From contig NZ_LOKX01000012.1 of the NCBI RefSeq assembly GCF_002211285.1, positions 186,001 through 250,000 on the forward strand: 64,000 nt of DNA, in the 5' to 3' direction. The notes beneath the pieces are model-generated. The model made no database searches, had not been told where the DNA came from, and worked only from the letters and a program-made list of their open reading frames with translations. Positions 36,992 through 45,818 of this stretch are shown here, piece after piece (the stretch's first letter is position 1; each line of letters opens with the position of its first letter). The stretch comes from Rhizobium sp. R635. Lineage in GTDB: Bacteria; Pseudomonadota; Alphaproteobacteria; Rhizobiales; Rhizobiaceae. A program made the translations under genes and the position numbers.

Positions 36992-38158
36992 GTGACCGAC
37001 CAAAATCCGATCTTCATTCCCGGGCCTACAAACATTCCCGACCGCATCCGCAATGCGATGAACCGGCAGACGGTAGACCATCGCTCTCCGAAGTTCAGCG
37101 AATTGTTCGGGAGCGTCCTTCAGGATCTCAAGACGATCTTCAAGACCAGCAAGGGCACCGTGTTCGCCTTTCCCTCCACCGGCACCGGCGGCTGGGAGGC
37201 AGCGATCGAGAACACTCTGGCACCGGGCGACAAGGTCCTGGCAGCGCGCCACGGCGTGTTTTCCCACCGATGGATCGACATGTGCCAGCGGCACGGCCTC
37301 GATGTGGAGGTAATCGAATCCGAATGGGGCAATCCGGCACCGGCAGAAACATTTGCAGAGCGGCTTGCGGCCGACAAGGCGGGCGCAATCAAGGCCGTTC
37401 TGGTCACGCATAACGAAACCGCAACGGGCGTGCGCAGCGACATTGCCGCGGTCAGACAGGCACTCGATCGGGCGGGGCACGGGGCGCTCCTGCTTGCGGA
37501 CGGCGTGTCCTCGATCGCATCGATGAATTTTGAAATGGATGCCTGGGGCGTGGATGTTGCCGTGTCGGGCTCGCAGAAAGGCTTCATGCTTCCGGCAGGC
37601 CTCGCGCTGGTGGCCGCCAGCGAAAAGGCGCTTGAACTCTCGCGCGTGTCGAAGACGGCCCGCTGCTTCTTCGATTTTCAGGAAATGCTGAAAGCCAACA
37701 AGGCAGGGGGCTACCCCTATACACCTGCTCTTCAACATTTCTATGGCCTCCGGGAGAGCCTCGATATGTTGAGCGAGGAAGGCCTCGATCGAGTTTTTGC
37801 ACGCCATCGACGGGCGGCGGACGCAGTGCGGGCGGCCGTTTCCGGCTGGGGCCTGGAGCTTTGCTCGAAGTCTGCGCCGCATCACTCTGACACGATCAGC
37901 GCCGTCTACGTGCCGGCGGGCTTCGACAGCAATGTTCTGACCGATCTAGTGCTCAAGAAGTATAACGTTTCCTTCGGGATCGGCCTCGGTCAGATGAACG
38001 GCAAGGCGTTCCGCATCGGCCACCTCGGCTCGATTACCGATACGATGATCCTCGGCGGCTTGGCGACGATCGAAATGGCAATGAACGAGCTTGGTTATCC
38101 CGTCGCACTCGGATCCGGAACGACGGCAGCCCAGCAGCTCTTCGCTCAGCGCTCGTAG
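36992..38158 (+). CDS. Aspartate/serine-glyoxylate aminotransferase (BhcA/SgaA-like)
   Basis: The 388-residue class V aminotransferase opens VTDQNPIFIPGPTNIPDRIR and keeps FPSTGTGGWEAAI, KVLAARHGVFSHRWIDMCQRHGL, LLADGVSSIASM with Asp170, and SGSQKGFML with the PLP Lys196. This matches aspartate- or serine-glyoxylate aminotransferases, including BhcA of the beta-hydroxyaspartate cycle. It makes glycine from glyoxylate. GTG 36992 is chosen because AGAGGAGG precedes it; the frame upstream to 36893 is not family-like. The bhcBCD partners are not in the window. Confidence 0.9.
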   Translation: MTDQNPIFIPGPTNIPDRIRNAMNRQTVDHRSPKFSELFGSVLQDLKTIFKTSKGTVFAFPSTGTGGWEAAIENTLAPGDKVLAARHGVFSHRWIDMCQRHGLDVEVIESEWGNPAPAETFAERLAADKAGAIKAVLVTHNETATGVRSDIAAVRQALDRAGHGALLLADGVSSIASMNFEMDAWGVDVAVSGSQKGFMLPAGLALVAASEKALELSRVSKTARCFFDFQEMLKANKAGGYPYTPALQHFYGLRESLDMLSEEGLDRVFARHRRAADAVRAAVSGWGLELCSKSAPHHSDTISAVYVPAGFDSNVLTDLVLKKYNVSFGIGLGQMNGKAFRIGHLGSITDTMILGGLATIEMAMNELGYPVALGSGTTAAQQLFAQRS

Positions 38159-38165
38159 CGGCACG

Positions 38166-38192
38166 AAAAACTCCACCGAAGCGGAGTTTTTT
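38166..38192 (+). terminator. Rho-independent terminator after the aminotransferase
   Basis: AAAAACTCC and GGAGTTTTT arms with loop ACCGAAGC, ending in a T-run, start eight bases after the aminotransferase stop. Confidence 0.8.
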
Positions 38193-38211
38193 GAAAATCA
38201 GGGGATTGAGA

Positions 38212-38349
38212 TCAGCGGCCCTGCACAGCGCCGCGGATTTCTTCCCGCAGCAGGCCGACATCTGCCAGCGCATGGTCGTCAAGGGCACTCAGTTCGCGGA
38301 TAGCCCGGCGCTTGGCGGCATAATTCTTCACGCGTTCGCGAATATTCAT
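38212..38349 (-). CDS. DUF1127 small protein
   Basis: A 45-residue frame reads MNIRERVKNYAAKRRAIREL then SALDDHALADVGLLREEI, the typical DUF1127 pattern of short arginine-rich alphaproteobacterial proteins. Some DUF1127 proteins act in RNA turnover or phosphate and stress responses. Several ATGs overlap here (38349, 38355, 38358); 38349 has GGAG nine bases upstream. It converges with the aminotransferase terminator. Confidence 0.78.
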   Translation of the reverse strand: MNIRERVKNYAAKRRAIRELSALDDHALADVGLLREEIRGAVQGR

Positions 38350-38558
38350 GTTCATCATCTCCGTTTGGTGTTGATGAAGATATAGGCATTTTTCCGCCTA
38401 ATTTGAATGCATTGCTGTGCATTAGAGGCATGCGTTTGGCGCAGGCCACGCTTGATTGAAGGCAATTTCTTCGGCGCAGTAGGCTTAACTCATCGGCATA
38501 GCGATGATTATCAGACAATCCCGGCGCGGGATTGAGCGGCAGCAATCACCAACAGCAG

Positions 38559-39878
38559 CTAGGTCGTCGTGGATGACAGCTTGGCAAGTGGAGGTGGTAC
38601 CTGTCCCCCATAGGCCCAGTTCAGCAGTTCGACTGTGTGAACGAGCGGAATATCGGTTCCGCTTCGCAATTGGGTCATGCAGCCGATATTACCCGTGGCG
38701 ATGACGTCGGGGCCTGTCGCCTCGATGTTCTTGACCTTTCGCGCCTTCAGCGAGGCGGATATGTCCGGCTGAAAAATATTGTACGTTCCGGCCGAGCCGC
38801 AGCACAAATGTCCCTCCGCCGGTTCACGGACCTCAAATCCAGCTTGCTTCAGCAGGATTTTCGGCGCCGCGACGATCTTTTGGCCGTGCTGCATGGAGCA
38901 CGCGGAATGATAGGCGACGGTGAGGTTCTTCGGATCGGCCTTCGGAAGATCCAGGCTCGCCAGAAACTCTGTAATATCCTTGGCGAGCGCGGATATCCGT
39001 GCTGCCTTGCCTGCGTAAGCGGGGTCGTGGCGCAGCATGTGGCCGTAATCCTTGATGGTCGTGCCACATCCGGACGCCGTCACGATGATGGCGTCGAGAC
39101 CCCTCGCTTCGATCTCATTCGTCCATGTTTCGATGTTCCTGCGGGCCGCGTCGAGGGCTGCTTCTTCCCTACCCATGTGATGGACAAGTGCTCCGCAGCA
39201 GCCCTCGCCTTTCGGCCAGACCAGTTCGATTTCCAGGCGTTGGAGAAGCGAGGCGGTCGCGATATTGATGCCGGGGTCGAGGATCGACTGGGCGCAACCG
39301 GAAAGAATAGCGACCCTTGCCTTGGCGCGTGTCGGTATCACCTCGCGCACCGGCGGTTGGTAGGCCGAGCGGCTCCGCCTGGGAACAGTGGCAAGCCGCA
39401 ACATTGCGGCGACCGGCTTCAACGGGCCTATTCGGTCGAACAAACCGCTGAGCGGAAGAGCAAACTTGGCCATTGCCAGCGCGACGCGGAATCGGCCGGG
39501 ATAGGGAAGAACGGAAGCGACAAGGCTACGCAGCAGGCGGCTGAAGATGGGCCGACGGTACGTTTTTTCGATATGTATTCGGGCGTGATCGATAAGATGC
39601 ATGTAATCGACACCGGAGGGACAGGTGGTCGTGCAGGCAAGGCAGGAAAGGCAGCGGTCAATATGCGTGACGGTTTTCTCGTCAGCTGCGCGGCCGTTTT
39701 CAAGCATGTCCTTTATAAGGTAGATGCGTCCGCGCGGACTGTCGAGTTCGTTGCCGAGTGTCACATAGGTTGGACAGGTTGCCGTGCAAAAGCCGCAGTG
39801 GACGCATTTGCGGACAATAGCTTCCGACTCGGCGACTGCCGGATCTGATAGTTGCTCGACGCTGAAATTGGTGCGCAT
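38559..39878 (-). CDS. glcF: Glycolate oxidase iron-sulfur subunit
   Basis: The 439-residue protein has two 4Fe-4S motifs, Cys25-28-31-35 in CVHCGFCTATCP and Cys76-79-82-86 in CLSCLACTTTCP, then two CCG-type domains (GEGCCGALVHH, and LCCGSAGTYN). It passes electrons from GlcD/GlcE to the membrane. It is the last gene of glcDEF on the minus strand, starting 15 bases after glcE. Confidence 0.95.
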   Translation of the reverse strand: MRTNFSVEQLSDPAVAESEAIVRKCVHCGFCTATCPTYVTLGNELDSPRGRIYLIKDMLENGRAADEKTVTHIDRCLSCLACTTTCPSGVDYMHLIDHARIHIEKTYRRPIFSRLLRSLVASVLPYPGRFRVALAMAKFALPLSGLFDRIGPLKPVAAMLRLATVPRRSRSAYQPPVREVIPTRAKARVAILSGCAQSILDPGINIATASLLQRLEIELVWPKGEGCCGALVHHMGREEAALDAARRNIETWTNEIEARGLDAIIVTASGCGTTIKDYGHMLRHDPAYAGKAARISALAKDITEFLASLDLPKADPKNLTVAYHSACSMQHGQKIVAAPKILLKQAGFEVREPAEGHLCCGSAGTYNIFQPDISASLKARKVKNIEATGPDVIATGNIGCMTQLRSGTDIPLVHTVELLNWAYGGQVPPPLAKLSSTTT

Positions 39879-39892
39879 CGCTCAGTAGCTCG

Positions 39893-41086
39893 TCAAAATG
39901 TGGGGTTGAAGATAGTCTGCGGGTCGAGCGCGGCCTTGATCCGCTGGGAGAGCGCCAGCAAAGGTAGGCTCGGAGGATCGAAGGAACGACTATCCAAGCG
40001 CGATCTCGCCCTCACCAGAACAGCATGCCCGCCGCCCGCCTTGGCGATTTCCGTCCGAACTAGTTGAGCGTCGAGCCCTTCGCTTGTCTCCATCCAGACC
40101 AGAGAGCCCTGCCAATCGTAGAAGACGTTTGCTTTTACCTCTCGACGAATGGCGGCGACGAAACGATGAGCCGACATCGCCGGCAGGGAGATTCGCCAGA
40201 CGAATGACTTGCGGTCGACGGAAAAGGGGATTGCATGACGTATTGTGTTCCACATGGTAATACTGGCTTCATGATCAGCGATAGCGACAGGGCCGAACGG
40301 CGCCATCGCAATGCGCATCTTTTCGGCCCGTTCTTTCACAGAAGCGGTCAAACCTTCCATGCGAAGGAGAACGGCGCCCTCCTCCGGCAAATTCCCGATC
40401 ATGACGCGACCCGCGAGATCGTCCGGGACGAATGCTGCGCCCGATACTGACAGCGGCAGGCGAAGGGCGGCCGCCATTGCCTTTGCTGCGTGTGCATCGT
40501 CGTCACAGGAAAGAACGAGGGTCGAGGAGGTCTGCGGTCTCGGGAGCACCTTGAACGTGACCTCGGTAATCAGCCCGAGCTCTCCACGCGATCCGGCAAG
40601 CAATTTCGGAAGATCGAGGCCTGTCACATTCTTCATGACGCGCCCTCCGGCGCGTATGATCTCGCCGGCCCCATTGATAAAGCGAAGACCAAGCAGATGA
40701 TCGCGCGCCGCACCATTGACGAAGCGCGCCGGCCCGGAGCTGTTCGTCGCCATTACCCCGCCGATGGTGGATCTGCCCGCCGTCCCCAGGACGGGACCGA
40801 GGTCGATCGGCTCAAATGCCAGAAATTGGCCTTTTTCCGATACAGCCGCCTCGATGTCGGCAAGCGCGGTGCCGGCTCTGGCTGTCATTACCATTTCCGA
40901 AGGGTCATAATCGACAATGCCGGTAAGCTCCGTCGTGGCGAGAAGGTCACCATCGGTCGGATCGATCGCCGAACGCGTGTTGGCGCCTATGATCCGGACA
41001 GGAGAACGGCTGGCCGAACGCGCGCGGACCAGTTCGCATGCTTCGTCTTCGGACGCGGGAGAAAGGATCATGCGACGTCTCGGCAT
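39893..41086 (-). CDS. glcE: Glycolate oxidase FAD-binding subunit GlcE
   Basis: The 397-residue protein has the N-terminal FAD-binding_4 fold, seen in LGTAGRSTIGGVMATNSSGP, and lacks the long C-terminal oxidase domain of GlcD, as expected for GlcE. It overlaps the end of glcD by 19 bases, so the two are likely co-translated. An in-frame ATG at 41071 is possible. Confidence 0.93.
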   Translation of the reverse strand: MPRRRMILSPASEDEACELVRARSASRSPVRIIGANTRSAIDPTDGDLLATTELTGIVDYDPSEMVMTARAGTALADIEAAVSEKGQFLAFEPIDLGPVLGTAGRSTIGGVMATNSSGPARFVNGAARDHLLGLRFINGAGEIIRAGGRVMKNVTGLDLPKLLAGSRGELGLITEVTFKVLPRPQTSSTLVLSCDDDAHAAKAMAAALRLPLSVSGAAFVPDDLAGRVMIGNLPEEGAVLLRMEGLTASVKERAEKMRIAMAPFGPVAIADHEASITMWNTIRHAIPFSVDRKSFVWRISLPAMSAHRFVAAIRREVKANVFYDWQGSLVWMETSEGLDAQLVRTEIAKAGGGHAVLVRARSRLDSRSFDPPSLPLLALSQRIKAALDPQTIFNPTF

Positions 41087-42510
41087 TCCAAGGGAAAGAC
41101 CTTCGAAGGATTGAGGATCCAGGCAGGATCGAAGGCCCGGCGGACGGCCATCTGCTGCTTGAGGTCGGCATCGGAGAACTGATGACGCATGAGGTCGCGC
41201 TTTTCGAGACCAACGCCGTGCTCACCAGTCAGGCAGCCACCGGCATCGACGCAAAGCTTGAGAATCTCGTTTCCCGCCTCTTCCGCTCGAGCAGCATCTT
41301 CGGGGTCATTGATGTTGTAGAGGATCAATGGATGCATATTGCCGTCGCCGGCGTGAAAGACGTTGGCGACGCGAAGCCCGAATCTATCAATGATTTCGGA
41401 CGTCATTTTAAGCACATGAGAGAGTTGGCCGAGCGGCACCGTGCCATCCATGCAAATGTAATCTGCAATACGCCCGGTCGCACCGAAAGCCGACTTGCGA
41501 CCCTTCCAGATCAGCGCGGCCTCCGCAGCCGACTGGCTCTCCCTGATGATCCTGACGTCATGGTGACGCGCGATGGCGATGATATCAGCAAGGACGGCGT
41601 CCATTTCCGTGTCGGAGCCCTCGACCTCGATGATCAGAAGGGCACCGACATCCATGGGGTAGCCGGCATGCGCAAAGGCTTCGCAGATTTCGATCGCTTG
41701 CTTGTCCATGAACTCGATGGCGACCGGAATGATGCCTGCCGCGATGATGCCCGCGACACAGGAGCCCGCCTGTTCGGATGTGTCGAAGCCGAACAGGACA
41801 GGACGTGATCCTTCCGGCGAAGCGATCAGGCGAACCGTTGCCTCGGTAACGATGCCAAGCTGGCCTTCCGATCCGCAGATGACCCCGAGAAGGTCATAGC
41901 CCGCACCATCCAGCGCCTTTCCACCAATTTCGACGATTGTCCCGTCGAACATTACCATGGTCAGCCCGAGAAGGTTATTCGTGGTTACGCCATATTTGAG
42001 GCAATGCGCTCCGCCGGAATTCATGCCGATATTGCCGCCGATGGTGCAGGCAAGCTGCGAGCTCGGGTCGGGCGCATAAAATAGACGGTGGCCTGCGACC
42101 GCATTCGAAATATTCAGATTGGTCACGCCGGCCTGGACGGTCGCCGTGCGGTTTTCGAGATCGACTTCCAGGATCTTCGACATTTTCGACAAGCCGACAA
42201 CGACGGCATCTTCCTGCGGAATGGCTCCGCCGCAAAGCGAGGTCCCTGCCCCGCGCGGAATGATCGGAATCTCGTTGGCCTGGCAATAGGCCACGACTCT
42301 CGATACCTGCGCGGTGGTTTCCGGCAGAACGACCGCCAGCGGCAGTCGCCGGTAGGCTATGAAGGCGTCCGTCTCGAACGGTACGAGTTCGCGCGCGTCG
42401 CTGATCACACAAGACGGTGTCAACAGCTCTTCAAGATCCGCGATAATCGTCTCTCGCCTGGCCAGGATATGCTGTTTCGGCGGCAGGAAAGAAATAGATG
42501 CCTGTGACAT
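41068..42510 (-). CDS. glcD: Glycolate oxidase catalytic subunit GlcD
   Basis: The 480-residue flavoprotein has FAD-binding_4 motifs (IIPRGAGTSLCGGAIP and CTIGGNIGMNSGGAHCLKYG) and the FAD-oxidase C domain with ANVFHAGDGNMHP and TGEHGVGLEKRDLM. It oxidises glycolate or D-lactate to glyoxylate or pyruvate. It is the first gene of glcDEF and faces a LysR gene across a LacI-type operator. Together with the nearby glyoxylate aminotransferase it supports glycolate use. Confidence 0.94.
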   Translation of the reverse strand: MSQASISFLPPKQHILARRETIIADLEELLTPSCVISDARELVPFETDAFIAYRRLPLAVVLPETTAQVSRVVAYCQANEIPIIPRGAGTSLCGGAIPQEDAVVVGLSKMSKILEVDLENRTATVQAGVTNLNISNAVAGHRLFYAPDPSSQLACTIGGNIGMNSGGAHCLKYGVTTNNLLGLTMVMFDGTIVEIGGKALDGAGYDLLGVICGSEGQLGIVTEATVRLIASPEGSRPVLFGFDTSEQAGSCVAGIIAAGIIPVAIEFMDKQAIEICEAFAHAGYPMDVGALLIIEVEGSDTEMDAVLADIIAIARHHDVRIIRESQSAAEAALIWKGRKSAFGATGRIADYICMDGTVPLGQLSHVLKMTSEIIDRFGLRVANVFHAGDGNMHPLILYNINDPEDAARAEEAGNEILKLCVDAGGCLTGEHGVGLEKRDLMRHQFSDADLKQQMAVRRAFDPAWILNPSKVFPLECRDVA

Positions 42511-42544
42511 TTCCCCAGCGCAAAAAGCGCTCCTCTTTACTCGA

Positions 42545-42556
42545 GAAAACGTTTAC
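42545..42556 (+). promoter_or_regulatory. AAACGTTT LacI-type operator between glcD and LysR
   Basis: GAAAACGTTTAC at 42545-42556, in the 81-base gap between the divergent glcD and LysR starts. It could control both. Confidence 0.75.
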
Positions 42557-42591
42557 TATCTTTTTCGATTTGGCGCAAACGCTAAAGACAT

Positions 42592-43533
42592 ATGACATTT
42601 CCGGAAAGAATGGGCATGACCAACTTGGGCGATCTTGAGGTTTTCGCGAAAGTCGTGGCGACCGGCAGCATGTCGCTAACGGGCAAATTGCTGGGATTCT
42701 CGCCTGCAGTCGTATCCAAGCGCATCAAACGGCTGGAAGACCGGCTCGGCGCGAGGCTTCTGCAGAGAACGACACGGCAGATGACACTGACGGAAGCCGG
42801 TCGCGGTTTTTACGAGCGGGTCATCAATATATTGGCGGGGATCGAAGAGGCAGAGTTTTACATTTCCTGGCGCGCTACGGACTTGAGCGGCACGTTGCGG
42901 CTATCGGCTCCGACATCTTTCGGCCGAATGCACGTCGCTCCGCATTTGAAGGGCTTCATGGACGAGCATCCGAAGATCGTCGTTGAACTGACGCTGAACG
43001 ATGGGTTCTCGAATCTGATTGCGGAAGGCTACGACTTGGCGATCCGCGTTGGCGAGCTGAGTGACTCCAGTCTCGTTGCGCGCCGTCTGGCATCTGTGCA
43101 CAGGATCCTCTGCGCCTCTCCGGACTACATAGCCACACACGGTGCTCCACTGACGATTGACGATCTACAAAGCCACTGTTGCCTTCCCTCGCAAAATGGC
43201 GACCCCTGGAGACTCGTCGGGCCTCACGGCGGCTTCGTCGTGAGGCCAGAGGGCGGCCTGATCACGAATTCCAGCGAAGTCGTGCGCGAGGCGGCAATCG
43301 CAGGGATCGGCATCGCTCTCAGATCGACCTGGGATATCGGCGAGGAACTGCGCACTGGCAGGCTCGTTCGCGTGCTCCCCGAGGTCAAGGGATCGCACAA
43401 CATCACCGTCTCTGCGGTCTATCCGACCCGGCAGTTCCTTCCGTCAAAGGTCCGTGCGTTTATAGACTATTTAGCAAACGTCTATGGCCCTCACCCTTAC
43501 TGGGATCGAGACCATGCTCAGTTACCCTCGTAG
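42592..43533 (+). CDS. LysR family transcriptional regulator
   Basis: The 313-residue protein has the LysR winged helix near its start (LEVFAKVVATGSMSLTGKLLGFSPAVVSKRIKRLE) and the CbrL/TfdR-like effector domain with LRLSAPTSFGRMHV, close to DmlR-type regulators. DmlR controls D-malate use, so a hydroxy-acid effector is plausible. Starts at 42610 and 42616 are alternatives; the latter lies after GGAAAG. It is divergent from glcDEF. Confidence 0.88.
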   Translation: MTFPERMGMTNLGDLEVFAKVVATGSMSLTGKLLGFSPAVVSKRIKRLEDRLGARLLQRTTRQMTLTEAGRGFYERVINILAGIEEAEFYISWRATDLSGTLRLSAPTSFGRMHVAPHLKGFMDEHPKIVVELTLNDGFSNLIAEGYDLAIRVGELSDSSLVARRLASVHRILCASPDYIATHGAPLTIDDLQSHCCLPSQNGDPWRLVGPHGGFVVRPEGGLITNSSEVVREAAIAGIGIALRSTWDIGEELRTGRLVRVLPEVKGSHNITVSAVYPTRQFLPSKVRAFIDYLANVYGPHPYWDRDHAQLPS

Positions 43534-44261
43534 ACGGTCTCGATACCAATGCCCCGATCAGATAGCGGACCAAGCATGCGTTCGTCCGGCGCGTGCGTGC
43601 TGACGATATGCTTGATCTTGTGTATCGGGGCGATCGCGAAGGGCGCCGCGCCAAACGCGGTGCCGGTTCTCAGCAGAGCGATGGCATTTGAGCGCTCGGC
43701 CGCCGCCGATTTGAGCTCGGCCATCTGCAAGTTCGCCGCGGCAAGTCCGCGCTTAATGTCGACGACGCAGTCGCCGACGACAAGAAGATCGAAACGTAGG
43801 TTGCGCACCATTCCGATCGGGGCGCTGCCGAAAGTTGCAGAGCGTTCAAAATCAAAGACTCCCCCGAGGACGATCACCTCACGAGTCCGTGCAGGCAGGA
43901 CATGGAGCACACGGCTGCTATTCGTCGTGATCGTAAGATCAAGATCGGGAGACAAGGCCCCGGCGACGGCAACGCTCTCGTCGCTCTCATCCAGGTAGAT
44001 ACTCTGACTTGGACCAATAAGCCGAAGGGTTACGTCGACGAGAGCGCCTCCGGCTGCTCGTCGCGGGGGGGATGAAGGTGGATCGGCGGTCCCAGCGCGA
44101 ACCGCTCCCCCATAGACCTTCAGCACCGCGCCGGTGCGATTGAGCGCGCGCAGGTCGCGTCGAATCGTATCTTCCGACACATAGAAACGGGAGGCCAGTT
44201 CGCGCGAAGAAACTCAGCCCATCGTTGCGATCATGCCTCTGATACGTCCTTGCCGTTCCAT
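43518..44261 (-). pseudogene. DeoR family regulator with premature stop
   Basis: From ATG 44261 the frame reads MERQGRIRGMIATMG, then a TGA (44216-44214), then VSSRELASRFYVSEDTIRRDLRALNR without a frame change. This is the intact DeoR winged helix split by one stop codon at position 16. The rest is the DeoR sugar-binding domain (VIVLGGVFDF, LLVVGDCVVD) to a normal end. A re-start at the GTG near 44180 would lack the first recognition helices, so the protein is probably inactive. It ends beside the LysR gene. Confidence 0.75.
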
Positions 44262-44318
44262 CGCGAGCAGATCACGAGTGGAATAATCGGCAGAATCTGC
44301 GTCCAAGTCGCTTACCCA

Positions 44319-44330
44319 GAAAACGTTATG
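44319..44330 (+). promoter_or_regulatory. Degenerate AAACGTTT-type half operator
   Basis: GAAAACGTTATG at 44319-44330 lacks one T of the consensus. It lies 75 bases upstream of a full site and may be a weak auxiliary site. Confidence 0.4.
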
Positions 44331-44393
44331 TCAATAAAATCTCTCACTAGCAGCGCGTTGCGGTTTGCGCTAGAAAAATATCCTGCATGTGGA

Positions 44394-44406
44394 GAAAACG
44401 TTTACC
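44394..44406 (+). promoter_or_regulatory. AAACGTTT LacI-type operator upstream of lrgAB
   Basis: GAAAACGTTTACC at 44394-44406, followed at once by a half-site AGAAAACGG. It lies about 150-200 bases before the LrgA start. Confidence 0.72.
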
Positions 44407-44557
44407 AGAAAACGGCGTGGCCGGAGAGGCGAAAACGATCCCGTCGCCGTCATGTCGCCAGCGCGGCCTCCGTCATTGGTCCGGTCACTGGCTGAGCGGC
44501 GCTGCCCTTATTCCCTCGATCGAAGCAATGGATAGCAGATCGTTGAATTGACGGCTG

Positions 44558-45001
44558 TTGCTGCAAACGAACAGGCTCAATGAAATCAAACCGATCGGTG
44601 CTCAGATGCTGCTAGGATTGCTCGCAATACTGTCATGTCAATTGTTGGGAGAGGTCTTGACCTACGAAGGCTCTCTTCCGGTCCCGGGACCGGTTCTGGG
44701 AATGGTGCTTCTGTTCCTCGTTCTGGGATGCTTGGACAGGATTGGCGGTAGAGGCTTTTTGGATCGCAATCCACTCATTACGGGAAGCGGCGAGTTTATC
44801 CTTCGCAACATGTCCCTTTTATTCGTGCCGGCGGGGGTCGGCGTGATCCAGAAGATTGATGTTCTGGCAGCCCACGGAGTTGGCCTCAGCATCGTCATCA
44901 TTGCCTCGACGCTGATCACTTTGATAGCGACCGTTCTGGTCTTTCTTTGCGGATCGCGGCTTTCGGACAGGCTGCTGACGGGAGGCAAAACCCATGAATG
45001 A
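44558..45001 (+). CDS. lrgA: LrgA/CidA family membrane protein
   Basis: The protein has four predicted membrane spans and the family pattern GLLAILSCQLLGEVL, LPVPGPVLGMVLLFLVL and LLFVPAGVGVI. It is about 147 residues from the TTG at 44558; an ATG at 44606 (MLLGLLAIL) gives 131 and is the more conventional start. It overlaps lrgB by eight bases. LrgAB-type pairs were first called holin-like but in several bacteria carry pyruvate, and the plant chloroplast glycolate/glycerate carrier PLGG1 is a fused LrgA-LrgB relative. Location near glcDEF favours transport. Confidence 0.9.
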   Translation: MLQTNRLNEIKPIGAQMLLGLLAILSCQLLGEVLTYEGSLPVPGPVLGMVLLFLVLGCLDRIGGRGFLDRNPLITGSGEFILRNMSLLFVPAGVGVIQKIDVLAAHGVGLSIVIIASTLITLIATVLVFLCGSRLSDRLLTGGKTHE

Positions 45002-45707
45002 CGTCGATTTCTCGCTATGGGCCTATCTCTCGAGAACGCCACTCCTGTGGCTTTCGATCACGCTTGGCGCCTACTGCCTTTGCGATGCCATTTCGAGGCT
45101 CCTGGACCGGCACCCTCTGGCTAATCCTGTTTTCCATTCAGTGATTCTGGTCGCGATTATCCTGTTATTGAGCGGGACGACTTATGGCTCTTATTTCGAA
45201 GGCGCGAAGTTCATCCACTTCCTTCTCGGACCGGCCACGGTCGCGCTTGCAATACCTCTCTATCGTAACAGGGAGGTGATCGCCAAATCGACGCTGCCGA
45301 TCGGCTGCGCACTTCTGGTGGGTTCCAGTTTCGGCATCGGCTCGGTCATCGTGCTCAGTTCCTTGTTCGGGTTACCGCGGGACGTCCTCCTGTCGATCGC
45401 ACCGAAATCAGCGACGGCCGGCGTTTCGATGGGCATCGCCCAGTCGCTTGGCGGCGACGTTTCGCTGACCGCGGTCACCACCATTTTGACCGGCGTCATT
45501 GGCGCGATGACTGTGACACCACTCATGAACCTGCTGCGTATCCGCGATTGGCGCGCACGGGGCTTTGCGGCAGGGCTCGCCGCACATGGCATCGGGACAG
45601 CAAGGGCGCTGCAAGTTCACCCGATTGCGGGAACGTTTTCTGGTGTCGGCATGGGCTTGAATGCGGTTATGACAGCAATATTGGTGCCTTTTGCGCTGCA
45701 AAATTGA
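44994..45707 (+). CDS. lrgB: LrgB family membrane transport protein
   Basis: The 237-residue protein has about seven membrane spans with the family segments LLSGTTYGSYFEGAKFIHFLLGPATVALAIPLY and KSATAGVSMGIAQSLGG. It overlaps lrgA (ATGAATGA) and is probably coupled to it. With LrgA it likely forms a carboxylate carrier; glycolate is the favoured substrate here because of glcDEF and the shared operator, but this is inference. Confidence 0.93.
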   Translation: MNDVDFSLWAYLSRTPLLWLSITLGAYCLCDAISRLLDRHPLANPVFHSVILVAIILLLSGTTYGSYFEGAKFIHFLLGPATVALAIPLYRNREVIAKSTLPIGCALLVGSSFGIGSVIVLSSLFGLPRDVLLSIAPKSATAGVSMGIAQSLGGDVSLTAVTTILTGVIGAMTVTPLMNLLRIRDWRARGFAAGLAAHGIGTARALQVHPIAGTFSGVGMGLNAVMTAILVPFALQN

Positions 45708-45745
45708 CGATCGCCCAACTCATCAAACTTTAATGATTTAGCGCG

Positions 45746-45759
45746 AGTATACGTTTACT
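45746..45759 (+). promoter_or_regulatory. AAACGTTT-type operator upstream of MCP
   Basis: AGTATACGTTTACT at 45746-45759 is a variant of the operator, with TATACGTTTAC in place of AAAACGTTTAC, about 60 bases before the MCP start. Confidence 0.5.
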
Positions 45760-45818
45760 AGGAAAGGTCGCCGACGTTCGCTGGTGAGCACACGGCGCGA
45801 GAGAATGGGGGACACCAT

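Noticed and set aside
36992..38158. Complete beta-hydroxyaspartate cycle
   Set aside because: Only a BhcA/SgaA-like gene and an IclR gene are present; no BhcB, BhcC or BhcD homologue was seen in the window.
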